Source: CBDDBH01 sp965225625 (GTDB lineage Bacteria; Pseudomonadota; Gammaproteobacteria; JADZEE01). Taken from it: a stretch of DNA of 64,000 bases. The notes beneath the pieces are model-generated. The model made no database searches. It was not told the origin of the DNA and worked only from the letters and a program-made list of their open reading frames with translations. The translations under genes were made by a program, and so were the position numbers. Every line of letters begins with the position of its first letter. The stretch's first letter is position 1. Location: NCBI GenBank assembly GCA_965225625.1, contig CBDDBH010000005.1, positions 1 to 64,000 of the forward strand, written 5' to 3'. Positions 54,678-63,836 of this stretch are shown here, in pieces.

Positions 54678-55874
54678 ATGCCAATCCGAACGGAAATCAC
54701 CGGTGGTAAAGTGCCGGTCAAGATCTACACTGATGAAATTGATACTCGCGCCTATCAGCAACTCCAACAGATGGCGCAATTACCTTTCATACACAAACAC
54801 ATCGCCGCCATGCCCGATGTACGCACCGGTATCGGCGCCACGGTTGGATCGGTAATACCCACGCTCGGCGCCATCATTCCTGCCGCGGTAGGCGTTGATA
54901 TCGGCTGTGGCATGAACGCAGTGCAACTATCCTTGAACGCGAGCGCGCTGCCTGACTCGCTGCGCGCTACCCGCACAGCGATAGAATCAGCCGTTCCGGT
55001 CGGATTTAGCATGCACGATGAACCGGCGGTTGAGCGATTGCGCGGTGAGCGTTTACGCAGCGACTTGGAGCAGATCTTCGAATCTCACCCGGAAATAAGC
55101 GGCATGCAGAAAAATGCCCACAGCACCTGGCTGCGGCAACTCGGAACACTGGGCGGCGGCAACCACTTCATAGAGTTGTGCCTGGACGAGACGGATAATG
55201 TCTGGGTGATGTTGCATTCGGGCAGTCGCGGAATCGGCAACGCCATCGGCCGCCACTTCATTGCGCTGGCCAAGCGTGATATGGAACGCCACCAGCAGCG
55301 GCTTCCTCATCGGGATCTCGCTTATTTCGTCGAGGGCGCACAACATTTCGACGACTATGTGTTCGCCGTAAGCTGGGCGCAGGAATACGCAAGCGTAAAC
55401 CGGGAGGAAATGATGCGTTTAATCCTGCGGGCACTAGAAAACACCCTGCCAAAATTTACGGTCCGCGCCCACGCGATCAACTGCCACCACAATTACGTCG
55501 CCAGCGAGCGGCACTACGGCGCTGACGTATTCGTCACGCGCAAAGGCGCCATTCGAGCCGGCAAAGGGGAACTGGGGATCATACCCGGGAGTATGGGCGC
55601 CAAGTCGTTCATCATCCGCGGCAAAGGCAACAATGAATCGTTTTGTTCAAGCGCGCATGGCGCCGGCCGACGCATGAGTCGCAGCGAGGCGAAACGGCGG
55701 TACCGGGCACAGGACGTCGAAGCGCAAACACGTGGCGTTGAGTGCCGCAAGGACAAAAGTGTCGTTGATGAAATCCCCGCTGCCTATAAGGACATAGACC
55801 GTGTCATGCAAAATCAATCGGATCTGGTCGATATTGTCCGCACTCTGAAACAGGTCGTTTGCGTAAAAGGCTAA
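54678..55874 (+). CDS. rtcB: RNA-splicing ligase RtcB
   Basis: GTP/Mn-dependent ligase joining 2',3'-cyclic phosphate (or 3'-phosphate) and 5'-OH RNA ends. The conserved start is MPIRTEITGGKVPVKIY at 54678; an upstream ATG at 54636 would add 14 residues. It has about 398 residues. Motifs are VGVDIGCGMNAVQLSL, GTLGGGNHFIELCLDE, HSGSRGIGN, INCHHNYV, GSMGAKSFIIRGKGN and the guanylylated-His segment HGAGRRMSRSEAKRR. There is no rtcA or rtcR nearby, so it may serve tRNA or rRNA repair without the E. coli regulator. Confidence 0.93.
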   Translation: MPIRTEITGGKVPVKIYTDEIDTRAYQQLQQMAQLPFIHKHIAAMPDVRTGIGATVGSVIPTLGAIIPAAVGVDIGCGMNAVQLSLNASALPDSLRATRTAIESAVPVGFSMHDEPAVERLRGERLRSDLEQIFESHPEISGMQKNAHSTWLRQLGTLGGGNHFIELCLDETDNVWVMLHSGSRGIGNAIGRHFIALAKRDMERHQQRLPHRDLAYFVEGAQHFDDYVFAVSWAQEYASVNREEMMRLILRALENTLPKFTVRAHAINCHHNYVASERHYGADVFVTRKGAIRAGKGELGIIPGSMGAKSFIIRGKGNNESFCSSAHGAGRRMSRSEAKRRYRAQDVEAQTRGVECRKDKSVVDEIPAAYKDIDRVMQNQSDLVDIVRTLKQVVCVKG

Positions 55875-55887
55875 GCGCGCTCGAGGG

Positions 55888-56238
55888 TTACGTGGAAAGG
55901 AGATAATCCGGACCGACGGCCGCTTCGATAAAATCAAACCAGGCTTGTTTGGCGTTCTGGACGAATTGCTCAAAGTGCAGGCCAATCAGGATCTCATCGG
56001 CTGCTTCTGAAACGTAAGCAACCGAACATTGGACGTCTACTCGTTGATGTTTGGAAACCTGAATACCCGCCGTCACCGCTTTTGTATCGAGTTCCGCGAC
56101 GAGGTGCCAAACCCGCATTTCGGGACACACGATTTGCATGCCGTTGGCAGAGAGATTAGCGCTGAACATCTCAACTTCCTGGATGTATACGGGCAAGCGT
56201 TTGACGAACCGCGGTGCCCGCCGTCGTTCATCACTCAT
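55888..56238 (-). CDS. PilZ domain protein
   Basis: A 116-residue single-domain protein. RRAPRFVKRLPVYI gives the RxxxR c-di-GMP motif and NLSANGMQIVC the (D/N)xSxxG motif; HLVAELDTKAVTAGIQ continues the barrel. It would bind c-di-GMP and influence motility or envelope functions. It is convergent with rtcB (13 bp). Confidence 0.85.
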   Translation of the reverse strand: MSDERRRAPRFVKRLPVYIQEVEMFSANLSANGMQIVCPEMRVWHLVAELDTKAVTAGIQVSKHQRVDVQCSVAYVSEAADEILIGLHFEQFVQNAKQAWFDFIEAAVGPDYLLST

Positions 56239-56526
56239 GGAGATCCCCTGGTAAAGCCTGAGTATAGCCCAGCGCTGGGCTCATACGGCGTGTGTGGAAG
56301 TGGCGTCCCCCACGCCCTACGGGCCGCCGGCGCTATATGCCGACGTTCTGGGCCGAAAACGCCGGCCCTGAATTTGCTTAATTTACACTTTATATATTTA
56401 CATATGCTGGAGTGCCGAGCCGCATGCCCGTTTTTGCACCTTTCTAAGTGCTGTCAATCCGTATTCAAATTTGAATAATTATAGAAAATAAACTATAACT
56501 AAATCATACCCGGATCGCACGAAACG

Positions 56527-57099
56527 ATGGGAAAAGGCGCATTTTTAGTAGGTAGCACCAAGGAGGACATGAAGGGTTTTTCCGAGCAAGCGCGCCGCGA
56601 AACGGGTCTGGAGCTTCGGGCGATGAACGAAAAGATCGAGCGCGCCAGCGACAACATCTTCGAGGATCGAGGCTTCGAGGGTGAAGAGGCAGCGAACCTG
56701 CTGATCCGGGCGGATCTTCTTATCGAACTGCGCCAACGCATTCGCCGATCCAATCTGACGCAAATGCAGGCAGCCGAGCTTTTAGGGCTCAAGCAGCCCG
56801 ATGTCAGCAATTTGCTGAAGGGTAAGATCGATAAATTCAGCATCGACAAGCTGGTCAACATGCTCGCAGCGGTAGGTCAGCGTGTCACCGTGAAGTTTCC
56901 AAAGCATCGCTTACAGGCCATCGATGGCGGGACTGACACACTCGCGCCGGCGCAATCCATCGCTTCGGCACGCGAAGCCAAGGGCGGGCGCTTTGTCTCT
57001 GCCAATAAGTCCCGGCGAAATACGGCTATCGCCAGCAAGAGAGTCGCTGCTAAGAAAGCCAAGAATGGCAGCCCGAACAAGAAAACCGCATCTAAATAA
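56527..57099 (+). CDS. HigA-type XRE antitoxin fused to a toxin N-terminal stub
   Basis: A 190-residue protein. Residues about 36-120 form an XRE/HTH_37 antitoxin-like region (RADLLIELRQRIRRSNLTQM, QAAELLGLKQPDVSNLLKGK, SIDKLVNMLAAVGQRVTVKF). Residues 7-33 (LVGSTKEDMKGFSEQARRET) look like the start of a Gp49/HigB-type toxin, which normally is a separate upstream gene. The rest of the toxin is missing, as if an in-frame deletion joined its first residues to the antitoxin. The C-terminus is Lys/Ala-rich (SKRVAAKKAKNGSPNKKTAS). It is probably a DNA-binding regulator with no toxin to neutralise. Confidence 0.68.
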   Translation: MGKGAFLVGSTKEDMKGFSEQARRETGLELRAMNEKIERASDNIFEDRGFEGEEAANLLIRADLLIELRQRIRRSNLTQMQAAELLGLKQPDVSNLLKGKIDKFSIDKLVNMLAAVGQRVTVKFPKHRLQAIDGGTDTLAPAQSIASAREAKGGRFVSANKSRRNTAIASKRVAAKKAKNGSPNKKTASK

Positions 57100-57157
57100 A
57101 AAGGTGCCGGCACAGGGCCTCCTGACGCCAAGTGAATGAGTGATCTAATCAGCTTCA

Positions 57158-57370
57158 ATGATGACCGCAACTTTTACCGAGTGTTTGAGATACCTGGCCG
57201 CGTTCCTTTCGGGCTACACGTCGGCGATTGAGCGCGCCGACAGCGACAATCTACGCAGGTTGCTGCAAGACGGTATCGACCGGATCGAAGTCGATCCGAA
57301 CGGCCAATACACCGATATCCACTACCGTTTTGCCATCGGTAACGGGTTTAGTATGGCGTCCCCACGGGGA
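57158..57370 (+). pseudogene. Recombinase C-terminal-like remnant beside tRNA-Glu
   Basis: The frame reads YLAAFLSGYTSAIERADSDN, LRRLLQDGIDRIEVDPNGQY and TDIHYRFAIGNG, then runs into the tRNA-Glu gene. The LL-IxRIEVD-IHYRF pattern is like the C-terminal end of large serine recombinases, but too little is left for certainty. It would be a fossil of an element once integrated at this tRNA pair. Confidence 0.35.
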
Positions 57371-57429
57371 GTCGAACCCCGGTTGCCGCCGTGAAAGGGC
57401 GGTGTCCTAGGCCACTAGACGATGGGGAC
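57354..57429 (-). tRNA. tRNA-Glu (TTC)
   Basis: A 76-base cloverleaf with encoded CCA. It starts GTCCCCATCGTCTAG; anticodon loop CCTTTCAC in the CGCCCTTTCACGGCG arm gives TTC. It lies downstream of tRNA-Ala on the same strand. Confidence 0.95.
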
Positions 57430-57484
57430 GGTGTGGCACGTCCTTACTAACTAAACAGCAGCTCGCGGAGAGCCTTCGTTATTA

Positions 57485-57560
<76 letters not shown>

Positions 57561-59142
57561 ACTTGTTCGTTCCGGTATAGCCCCAAATCAAGCCGAGCGA
57601 ATGTACGTCAGGCAACTGGAGGGTGTCAAGGACAGCACCCTATCGAGTCTGTTAGATTATGCCACCGTAACCCTCAACCCTGCCAAGATAAAAACGATGA
57701 ATGACGCTACCAATCCGGCGTACGATGAAGTTCCGTACGACAGCAATCCGTTTCACCAATCACATCCGGATCGACTCGCGACGATGGCAAGTCTATTTGG
57801 GATGCAGCCGCCCCCGGTCGAGACGGCGCGAGTTTTGGAATTGGGGTGTGCGGCTGGCGGCAATCTGATCCCGCATGCTGTGGTATTTCCGGATGCGCAG
57901 TTGGTCGGCGTCGATTTGTCGAAGCGGCAGATTGATGATGGGCAATCCACTGTAGACGCTCTGGAGCTCACAAATATCGACTTGCAACAGCGCAGTATTG
58001 CCGATGTGGATGAATCTCTCGGCAAATTCGATTACATAATTTCGCACGGCGTGTATTCGTGGGTCGATAACGATATACAAGCGCACATACTCAGAGTCTG
58101 CAAAGAGAATCTGGTCGAGAACGGTGTCGCGTACGTTAGCTATAACACCTATCCAGGGTGGCACATGCGCGGCATGCTTCGCGACATGATGCAGTATCAC
58201 GTGACCCAATTTAACGATCCTAGCATGCGCGTGAAGCAGGCTCGGGCACTGCACCGTTTTCTTTCGGAAAATGTTCCGGTGGAACGAAACCCTGCGTATG
58301 GACAGATGCTGAAGAACGAACTCGAATTGCTCGACAAGCAAGCCGATTACTACCTTCTTCATGACCACTTGGAAGAAGTGAATCTACCCGTATATTTCTT
58401 TGAGTTTGCCGAGCGAGCGCAAGCATTAGGGCTACAGTATCTGGCGGAGGCTGATTTCACATCGATGCTCGCGAGCGACTTTCCCGATACGGTAGCCGTT
58501 ACTCTGAGAAACATCGCGCCAGATATCGTCCGCACGGAACAGTTCATGGATTTCCTGCGCAACCGGATGTTTCGCCAAACGCTACTGGTACACGCGGATG
58601 TAGAGCTAAACCGCGAGTTGGGTCCCAGCAGCATCTACGATTTCAACGTCGCCAGCCCGGCAAAGCCGGACGCCGAAGCCGGGGACTACTCCGAAAAGAT
58701 TTGGAATAGCGAGTCTTTGGGCTTCAAGCTTCCCTCGGGGACTACGCTGAATTCCACAAACGCGCTGACCAAATCCGCGATGATTTCGCTGGCCGACAAG
58801 TGGCCTGAGTCAATACCGTTTCGTGACCTCGCAACCAAGGTGCTGTCGGATTGTCCACCTGACTCGGAAATGGCAAAGCTCGACGGTGGCGACGTAACCA
58901 AGGTTCTCGGCGCGGATCTATTGCGATGCTACAGCCGCGGTATCATCGAATGTCATGTCGTCGCTGACGCTTATACCAAAGACGTGTCCGAAAAACCGCA
59001 GGCAAGCCCCTTGGCCAAGCTACAAGCACTGACAAGGGCACGCATTACCAACCTGCGACACGAAACCCTGGCTATAGACGAGTTCAACAAGCATGTCTTA
59101 CAACTCCTGGATGGTGCGAATACACCCCCTGTGTCAGGATAG

Positions 59143-59676
59143 ATGTCGCCTTTATTAGAGAGAGAAAAACAAGGGGGCGAGAGAGATTGGTCAATGAAAC
59201 ATTCACAGGAATTGAGAGAGAGGGTAACGAGGAAAGTGTTGGAAGGAACGAGGTCACAGGGGTTGGTCGCGGAGGAATTTGGAATTGGTCGTTCGACGAT
59301 CCAGAATTGGTTACGTCAAGATCGAAGAGCGGGAGTGAGCGAGGTGGTGAAACAAGAGAGGCGCCCTGAGGACTGGACAGCGCAGGAGCGACTGAACGCG
59401 CTGATTGAGAGCAGTGCATTATCGGACGATGCTCTGGGCACGTGGTGTCGCGGTCAAGGGTTGCACACGCATCATCTTGAGCGTTGGCGCCGGGAGATAA
59501 TTGAAGGTCAGGACCGGGGCAAGGGGTCGCAGAGCACGCTGCGCGCCTTACGCGAAGAGACCCGGTCATTGAAGAAGGAACTACGTCGCAAGGAGAAGGC
59601 GCTGGCGGAGACGGCGGCGTTGCTGGTGCTGAAAAAAAAAGCGGCCGCGATTTGGGGGGAGCCCGAGGACGATTGA
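59143..59676 (+). CDS. IS3-family OrfA (helix-turn-helix)
   Basis: A 177-residue product from the first in-frame ATG; ATG 59194 (MKHSQELRERVTRKVLEG) is the more likely start. It has an HTH (SQGLVAEEFGIGRSTIQNWL) and a leucine-zipper-like C-terminal helix (ALREETRSLKKELRRKEKAL). It probably also forms a fusion with OrfB by -1 frameshift at the A9 run, giving the active transposase. Confidence 0.88.
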   Translation: MSPLLEREKQGGERDWSMKHSQELRERVTRKVLEGTRSQGLVAEEFGIGRSTIQNWLRQDRRAGVSEVVKQERRPEDWTAQERLNALIESSALSDDALGTWCRGQGLHTHHLERWRREIIEGQDRGKGSQSTLRALREETRSLKKELRRKEKALAETAALLVLKKKAAAIWGEPEDD

Positions 59677-60734
59677 TTAGCGAGCCAGAGCGAGTACAGG
59701 CAGTGGTGTTAATCGATGAAGCGGTGCAACAAGGGTGTCGTAAAGTGAAGGCATGTGAAACGCTGGGGCTGTCGCTACGCACGGTGCAACGGTGGCAGCG
59801 CACAGGGTCGGTGGACCGGCGCAAAGGGTCACGGGCGATGCCGGCGAATCGGCTGAGCCAGAGCGAGGTTGCGCGGGTGGTGGCGGTACTCAATGCGCCT
59901 GAGCACGCTGCCAAGAGCCCCAACCAGGTCGTCGCGATGCTGGCGGACCGTGGGGAGTATATCGCTTCGGAATCAACGATGTATCGGATCCTGCGCGAGG
60001 AGAGATTATTGCACCACCGCCAGGCCAGCGCACCGGCGCGCCGCCATGAGCCCACCGCGCGGGTGGCCAGCGGGCCAAACCAGGTATGGAGTTGGGATAT
60101 CACGTGGCTGGCGAGCCCGGTGCGGGGAATGTATTTCTATCTGTACCTGATTATGGACATCTACTCTCGCAAGATCGTGACCTGGCAGGTGCATGAGCGT
60201 GAATGCGCCGAGTACGCTGCGGCGTTGGCGCATGAGGCCTGTTATGTGGAGGGAGTCGATGCACGGGAAGTGGTTTTGCACGCCGACAATGGCTCGCCGA
60301 TGAAAGGGGCGACGATGCTCGCCACGCTCGAGCGCCTGGGCGTCATCCCTTCATTTTCGCGCCCGGCGGTGAGCGATGACAATCCGTTTTCGGAAAGCTT
60401 GTTTCGAACCCTCAAATACCGTCCGGAGTATCCGGAGCAAGCCTTTGAAAACATCACTCACGCGCGTGCCTGGGTGGAGCGGTTCGTACGCTGGTACAAC
60501 CATGAACATCGCCACAGTGCGATCCGGTTCGTGACACCGCACGAGCGTCATAGCGGGCAGGAGCGGGAGATATTACAACGCCGACATGCGCTCTATCAGC
60601 AGGCCCGGCGAGGTCACCCTGAGCGCTGGAGTGGTGAGACGCGAAACTGGACACCTGCAGGTACGACATCCCTAACAGGCTATCGACCAAAAGTTAAGAA
60701 AGCCGAAAACTCACAAGTTATGAAGGCAGCATAA
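59652..60734 (+). CDS. IS3-family transposase OrfB (DDE integrase core)
   Basis: A 360-residue product, normally made as an OrfAB fusion since its frame is -1 to OrfA and no strong ribosome site precedes 59652. The DDE triad is Asp in VWSWDITWLASP, Asp in VLHADNGSPMKGATM and Glu in SDDNPFSESLFRTLKYRPEY. The C-terminal RWYNHEHRHSAIRFVTPHER is typical of the family. No internal stop or frame break is seen. Confidence 0.92.
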   Translation: MGGARGRLISEPERVQAVVLIDEAVQQGCRKVKACETLGLSLRTVQRWQRTGSVDRRKGSRAMPANRLSQSEVARVVAVLNAPEHAAKSPNQVVAMLADRGEYIASESTMYRILREERLLHHRQASAPARRHEPTARVASGPNQVWSWDITWLASPVRGMYFYLYLIMDIYSRKIVTWQVHERECAEYAAALAHEACYVEGVDAREVVLHADNGSPMKGATMLATLERLGVIPSFSRPAVSDDNPFSESLFRTLKYRPEYPEQAFENITHARAWVERFVRWYNHEHRHSAIRFVTPHERHSGQEREILQRRHALYQQARRGHPERWSGETRNWTPAGTTSLTGYRPKVKKAENSQVMKAA

Positions 60735-61033
60735 ATCTTAGGCGACAACTTGCTTGACATTTACCGTACACGGGATGACATCATCGAAGCGCTAGCCCAG
60801 GTGGTCAATCAGGGAGCACTTAACATTCAAGTAAATCAATTACAGGTCACCGAACCCGCCAACATACGCGCACATTTGGATACGGCGCTTACGGAGATGT
60901 TGCCGAGATTGGCCCAGTCGGCATTGCTGCTCGCATAACAAATTTGGATCCCGGCGAGGTCGTTGGATTCCGGAGGAATCCCTGCAGTTATTATCGATGA
61001 TTGCGGACATTAGCCAGCCTCGGTATTTTTACT

Positions 61034-61178
61034 ACCCCTCACCCGACCGCCATGGATGGCGGAAGGGCAGGCAATCCAAGGAGCATTCGCCCGCCTGTCC
61101 TTCTCCCCAAATTGGGAGAAGGGTCCCATGGTGTAGCGCCCCTCGCCCCTTGCGGGAGAGGGGTTGGGGTGAGGGGTA
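61034..61178. repeat. Palindromic intergenic repeat, copy 3 of 3
   Basis: It starts ACCCCTCACCCGACCGCC, contains TTGGGAGAAGGGTCCCATGG and ends TGCGGGAGAGGGGTTGGGGT + GAGGGG. It is longer than copies 1 and 2. It fills the 294-bp gap between the interrupted methyltransferase gene and gltX. Confidence 0.8.
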
Positions 61179-61232
61179 GATTATATTACGTCAGCTGCTG
61201 TAAAAAACTGATGGGATTCTTAATGGTGGATC

Positions 61233-62648
61233 CTACCGTGTGACCTCCTTGCCCTTGATGTATGCAAGGGCGGCGTCGATACGCGCCAAGGTCTTGGGGC
61301 GGCCGATGAGTTCGACGGTAGCGTCAATCGGCGGTGAAACAGCACCGCCTGTAACGGCAACCCGCAGCGGTTGTGCAACTTTTCCCAGTTTCACATCGAA
61401 TTGTTCGGCAACCTGCTCAATAACCTGATGTATTGTATCGGCGACCCAGTCGTCCAACTGTCCTAAAGCTGCAGCGATCGCTGCAAGCAGTGGACCTGCG
61501 CTGGCGTTTAAATTCTTACGCGCCGCTTTTTCATCGTAGGTCGCTGGCTCTTCAAAAAAGTAGCGAGATGCTTCGGCCATCTCAACGAGCGTCTTGGCGC
61601 GCTCTCGTAGCACTTCGGCAACCGCCTTAACATCAGGGCCGTCGGCGCAATCGATTCCAATCACCGCTATTTGACGGGCTAGCCGTTCAGTAAGATATTC
61701 CGATGATGCCGACTTAATATAGTGTTGATTGAGCCATTGCAGCTTGGCGCCATCAAACGTAGCGGCAGCTTTGTTCACCGCATCGAGATCGAAGGTCGCT
61801 ATAAGTTCCTCGCGAGTGAAGACTTCCTGATCGCCGTGCGCCCAACCCAGGCGTACGAGGTAGTTAAGCAGTGCCTCAGGAAGATAACCGTCTTCGCGAT
61901 ATTGCGTAACACTGACGGCACCATGGCGTTTCGATAAACGCTTACTATCTTCTCCTAAGATCATCGAGACGTGCGCGTACTCCGGAATTTTCGCGCCCAG
62001 GGCGGTTAGGATGTTTATCTGACGGGGTGTGTTATTTAAATGGTCATCACCACGAATGACGTGCGTGATCGCCATATCCATGTCGTCAACACAAACCGTT
62101 AAATGGTAGGTGGGCGTGCCGTCGGCGCGCGCGATGACCAGGTCATCGAGTTCCGTGTTATCGAAGCGGACATGACCACGCACTCGATCCGCAACAACCA
62201 CCTCGCCCGCGAGGGAATTTTTGAATCGGATTACAGGCTCCACCCCTTTTGGGGGTGGCGCGTCGCGGTCTCGCCAATAACCGTTATAGCGCGGCTTTTC
62301 GCCGCGTGCTCTAGCCTCGGCGCGCATGGCATCGACTTCTTCTTTACTGCAATAACAGCGATACGCTTTACCCTCGTCGAGCAACTGCGTCACGATTTCA
62401 CGGTAACGGGGATAACGCTCGGTCTGAAAAAACGGACCCTCGTCGTAGTCCAGTCCCAACCAGTCCATGCCATCCATGATGGCTTGAACAGCCGCACCGC
62501 TAGAACGTTCGCGATCGGTATCTTCGATTCGAAGGACGAACACGCCCGCATGCTTGCGTGCATATAACCAGTTGAAAAGCGCCGTGCGTGCACCGCCGAT
62601 GTGGAGATAACCGGTTGGACTGGGAGGAAAGCGTACGCGGACTGTCAT
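61233..62648 (-). CDS. gltX: Glutamate--tRNA ligase
   Basis: Charges tRNA-Glu. It has 471 residues: HIGH motif in SPTGYLHIGGARTALFNWLY, zinc-site-like CYCSKEE region, YHLTVCVDDMDMAITHVIRG, KMSKS equivalent in DSKRLSKRHGAVSVTQY, and the anticodon-binding C-terminus ending ARIDAALAYIKGKEVTR. A normal bacterial GluRS. The tRNA-Ala/tRNA-Glu pair lies 3.7 kb downstream; the intervening methyltransferase and IS are accessory. Confidence 0.97.
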   Translation of the reverse strand: MTVRVRFPPSPTGYLHIGGARTALFNWLYARKHAGVFVLRIEDTDRERSSGAAVQAIMDGMDWLGLDYDEGPFFQTERYPRYREIVTQLLDEGKAYRCYCSKEEVDAMRAEARARGEKPRYNGYWRDRDAPPPKGVEPVIRFKNSLAGEVVVADRVRGHVRFDNTELDDLVIARADGTPTYHLTVCVDDMDMAITHVIRGDDHLNNTPRQINILTALGAKIPEYAHVSMILGEDSKRLSKRHGAVSVTQYREDGYLPEALLNYLVRLGWAHGDQEVFTREELIATFDLDAVNKAAATFDGAKLQWLNQHYIKSASSEYLTERLARQIAVIGIDCADGPDVKAVAEVLRERAKTLVEMAEASRYFFEEPATYDEKAARKNLNASAGPLLAAIAAALGQLDDWVADTIHQVIEQVAEQFDVKLGKVAQPLRVAVTGGAVSPPIDATVELIGRPKTLARIDAALAYIKGKEVTR

Positions 62649-62768
62649 GACAGCCAGGGAATATATCCTGAACGAGATGCGGCGCTATGCACGAACAGTC
62701 GCGTAGTACTGTTTCTTCTTGATCGTTTTCACTTTAAACTTTCCCGTGAATTATTAACCCCGTTCATC

Positions 62769-62843
62769 GGGCGATTAGCTCAGGGGGAGAGCGCTGCCTT
62801 CACACGGCAGAGGTCGCTGGTTCGATCCCAGCATCGCCCACCA
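62769..62843 (+). tRNA. tRNA-Val (CAC)
   Basis: A 75-base cloverleaf with encoded CCA, starting GGGCGATTAGCTCAG. The anticodon arm CTGCCTTCACACGGCAG gives CAC. It is divergent from gltX. Its 3' end abuts an unidentified gene. Confidence 0.95.
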
Positions 62844-62858
62844 CCCAAACGCTCGCGT

Positions 62859-63821
62859 CTATTCAGCTTCATGTGTTTTCATGTATTCGTCAAAATCGGC
62901 ACGGGTTTGTGGGTTAGTAAAATCTAGGAATCGTCGATTTGCCAATGATGTCCACGCATTGCCGCTCGACATGCTGACGTCGCGCTGCGTTTTCCAAATA
63001 GATTCTGGCAGATCCGAAAGTCGTGATTCGGCGGCGGTTCTCAAGTCAAGATTTCGCCCAGACCCAAACTTACTCGCGTCGCACAGTTCTTCAAGCTCGG
63101 CAGCTTGTTCATTTCCCATCCGATGGCAGAACATCCACACTTCGGTGCAGGAAAAATTGTAGTGCGCGACCTGTTGTGCCGATGTCACGATAACGGTGCA
63201 ACCGGCCGCTCCCAGTCGGCGAACAAAATCATCGTAGTCGAACAGCGTAACCTCGTTGCCGAAGGCATCATAGTGCTCCTCGCCCCCAGTTGACGAAAAC
63301 CAGATACCGTGATGCGAGAACTCCAGACCTGCTATCCATGCGACCAAGCTTGCTGTCGTGGCGAACGCGTAAGACGTTGATTGATATGATCTTCCCGTCG
63401 GTTTCTGGCACCCCGCCGGCAACTCATGATCGTCAATATGACGAATCTCCATGCCCGTGTGAAGAATTTCAGCCGTCTGTCGTAACAAATTTGATGGCTC
63501 AACCCCATAAAACTGAACGTCCCGCAATTCATCGCTACGGCCGGCAAGGCGCCGGCATTTTTCAAATTTATCGATAGAGGCGAATAGGGTCGAACCAATT
63601 TCAAAAAATGTGTCGGAGCCAAGCAAGTCGAACGCATAAAATAGACATTCGAAATTCCCCCACCCGCAAATGAAATCCGGATCGGTTCTAATTCTGATAA
63701 TTTCTTGCAGGTAGTGCGGGAGCTGGAATCGTTCGTATGCCTCGATTCCAAAACAGATGTCTCGGCATGCAGCAGGTGACCCAATACCCACCTCCCCGAA
63801 AATTAACGATGCGGTCGTCAC
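62859..63821 (-). CDS. Hypothetical protein, not recognised
   Basis: A 320-residue open frame with good codon texture and no internal anomaly. A Rossmann-like middle (CLFYAFDLLGSDTFFEIGST, DVQFYGVEPSNLLRQTAEIL) resembles the SAM-binding region of a class I methyltransferase, and VTLFDYDDFVRRLGAAGCTV near residue 195 would fit a later strand-helix of that fold, but I cannot assign a family. There is no signal peptide or membrane helix. It is convergent with tRNA-Val, 15 bp from its 3' end, and 15 bp from leuD, which suggests an insertion between them. A start downstream of 63821 is possible. Confidence 0.6.
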   Translation of the reverse strand: MTTASLIFGEVGIGSPAACRDICFGIEAYERFQLPHYLQEIIRIRTDPDFICGWGNFECLFYAFDLLGSDTFFEIGSTLFASIDKFEKCRRLAGRSDELRDVQFYGVEPSNLLRQTAEILHTGMEIRHIDDHELPAGCQKPTGRSYQSTSYAFATTASLVAWIAGLEFSHHGIWFSSTGGEEHYDAFGNEVTLFDYDDFVRRLGAAGCTVIVTSAQQVAHYNFSCTEVWMFCHRMGNEQAAELEELCDASKFGSGRNLDLRTAAESRLSDLPESIWKTQRDVSMSSGNAWTSLANRRFLDFTNPQTRADFDEYMKTHEAE

Positions 63822-63836
63822 GGTCCGAAACCGCTG

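Larger units (their letters stand above)
59126..60766 (+). mobile_element. IS3-family insertion sequence (about 1.64 kb)
   Basis: Two overlapping ORFs (HTH OrfA and DDE OrfB) lie between imperfect ends. The left end contains TGTCAGGATAGATGTCGCC and the reverse complement of the right end TGTCAAGCAAGTTGTCGCC (12 of 19 positions plus gaps agree, with TGTCA and TGTCGCC shared). The flanking TACAC at 59121-59125 and 60767-60771 is a 5-bp target duplication, confirmed by the restored reading frame of the host gene. A run of nine A followed by G at 59632-59641 lies in the ORF overlap and fits -1 programmed frameshifting. The element looks complete and may be active. Confidence 0.9.
57697..60938 (+). 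pseudogene. Class I methyltransferase with methyltransferase-regulatory domain, interrupted by an IS element
   Basis: Removing the insertion (59126-60770, keeping one TACAC) restores an open frame of about 531 residues from ATG 57697 to 60938. The N-part has the SAM motif VLELGCAAGGNLIPHAVVFP, VGVDLSKRQIDDGQ, FDYIISHGVYSWV and YPGWHMRGMLRDMM, typical of MethyTransf_Reg proteins. The C-part after the IS reads TRDDIIEALAQVVNQGALNI, then TALTEMLPRLAQSALLLA, in register with QLLDGAN before it. As it stands, the product ends after HVLQLLDGANTPPVSG at 59142, losing the last 60 or so residues but keeping the catalytic domain. The substrate is unknown. Confidence 0.88.
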
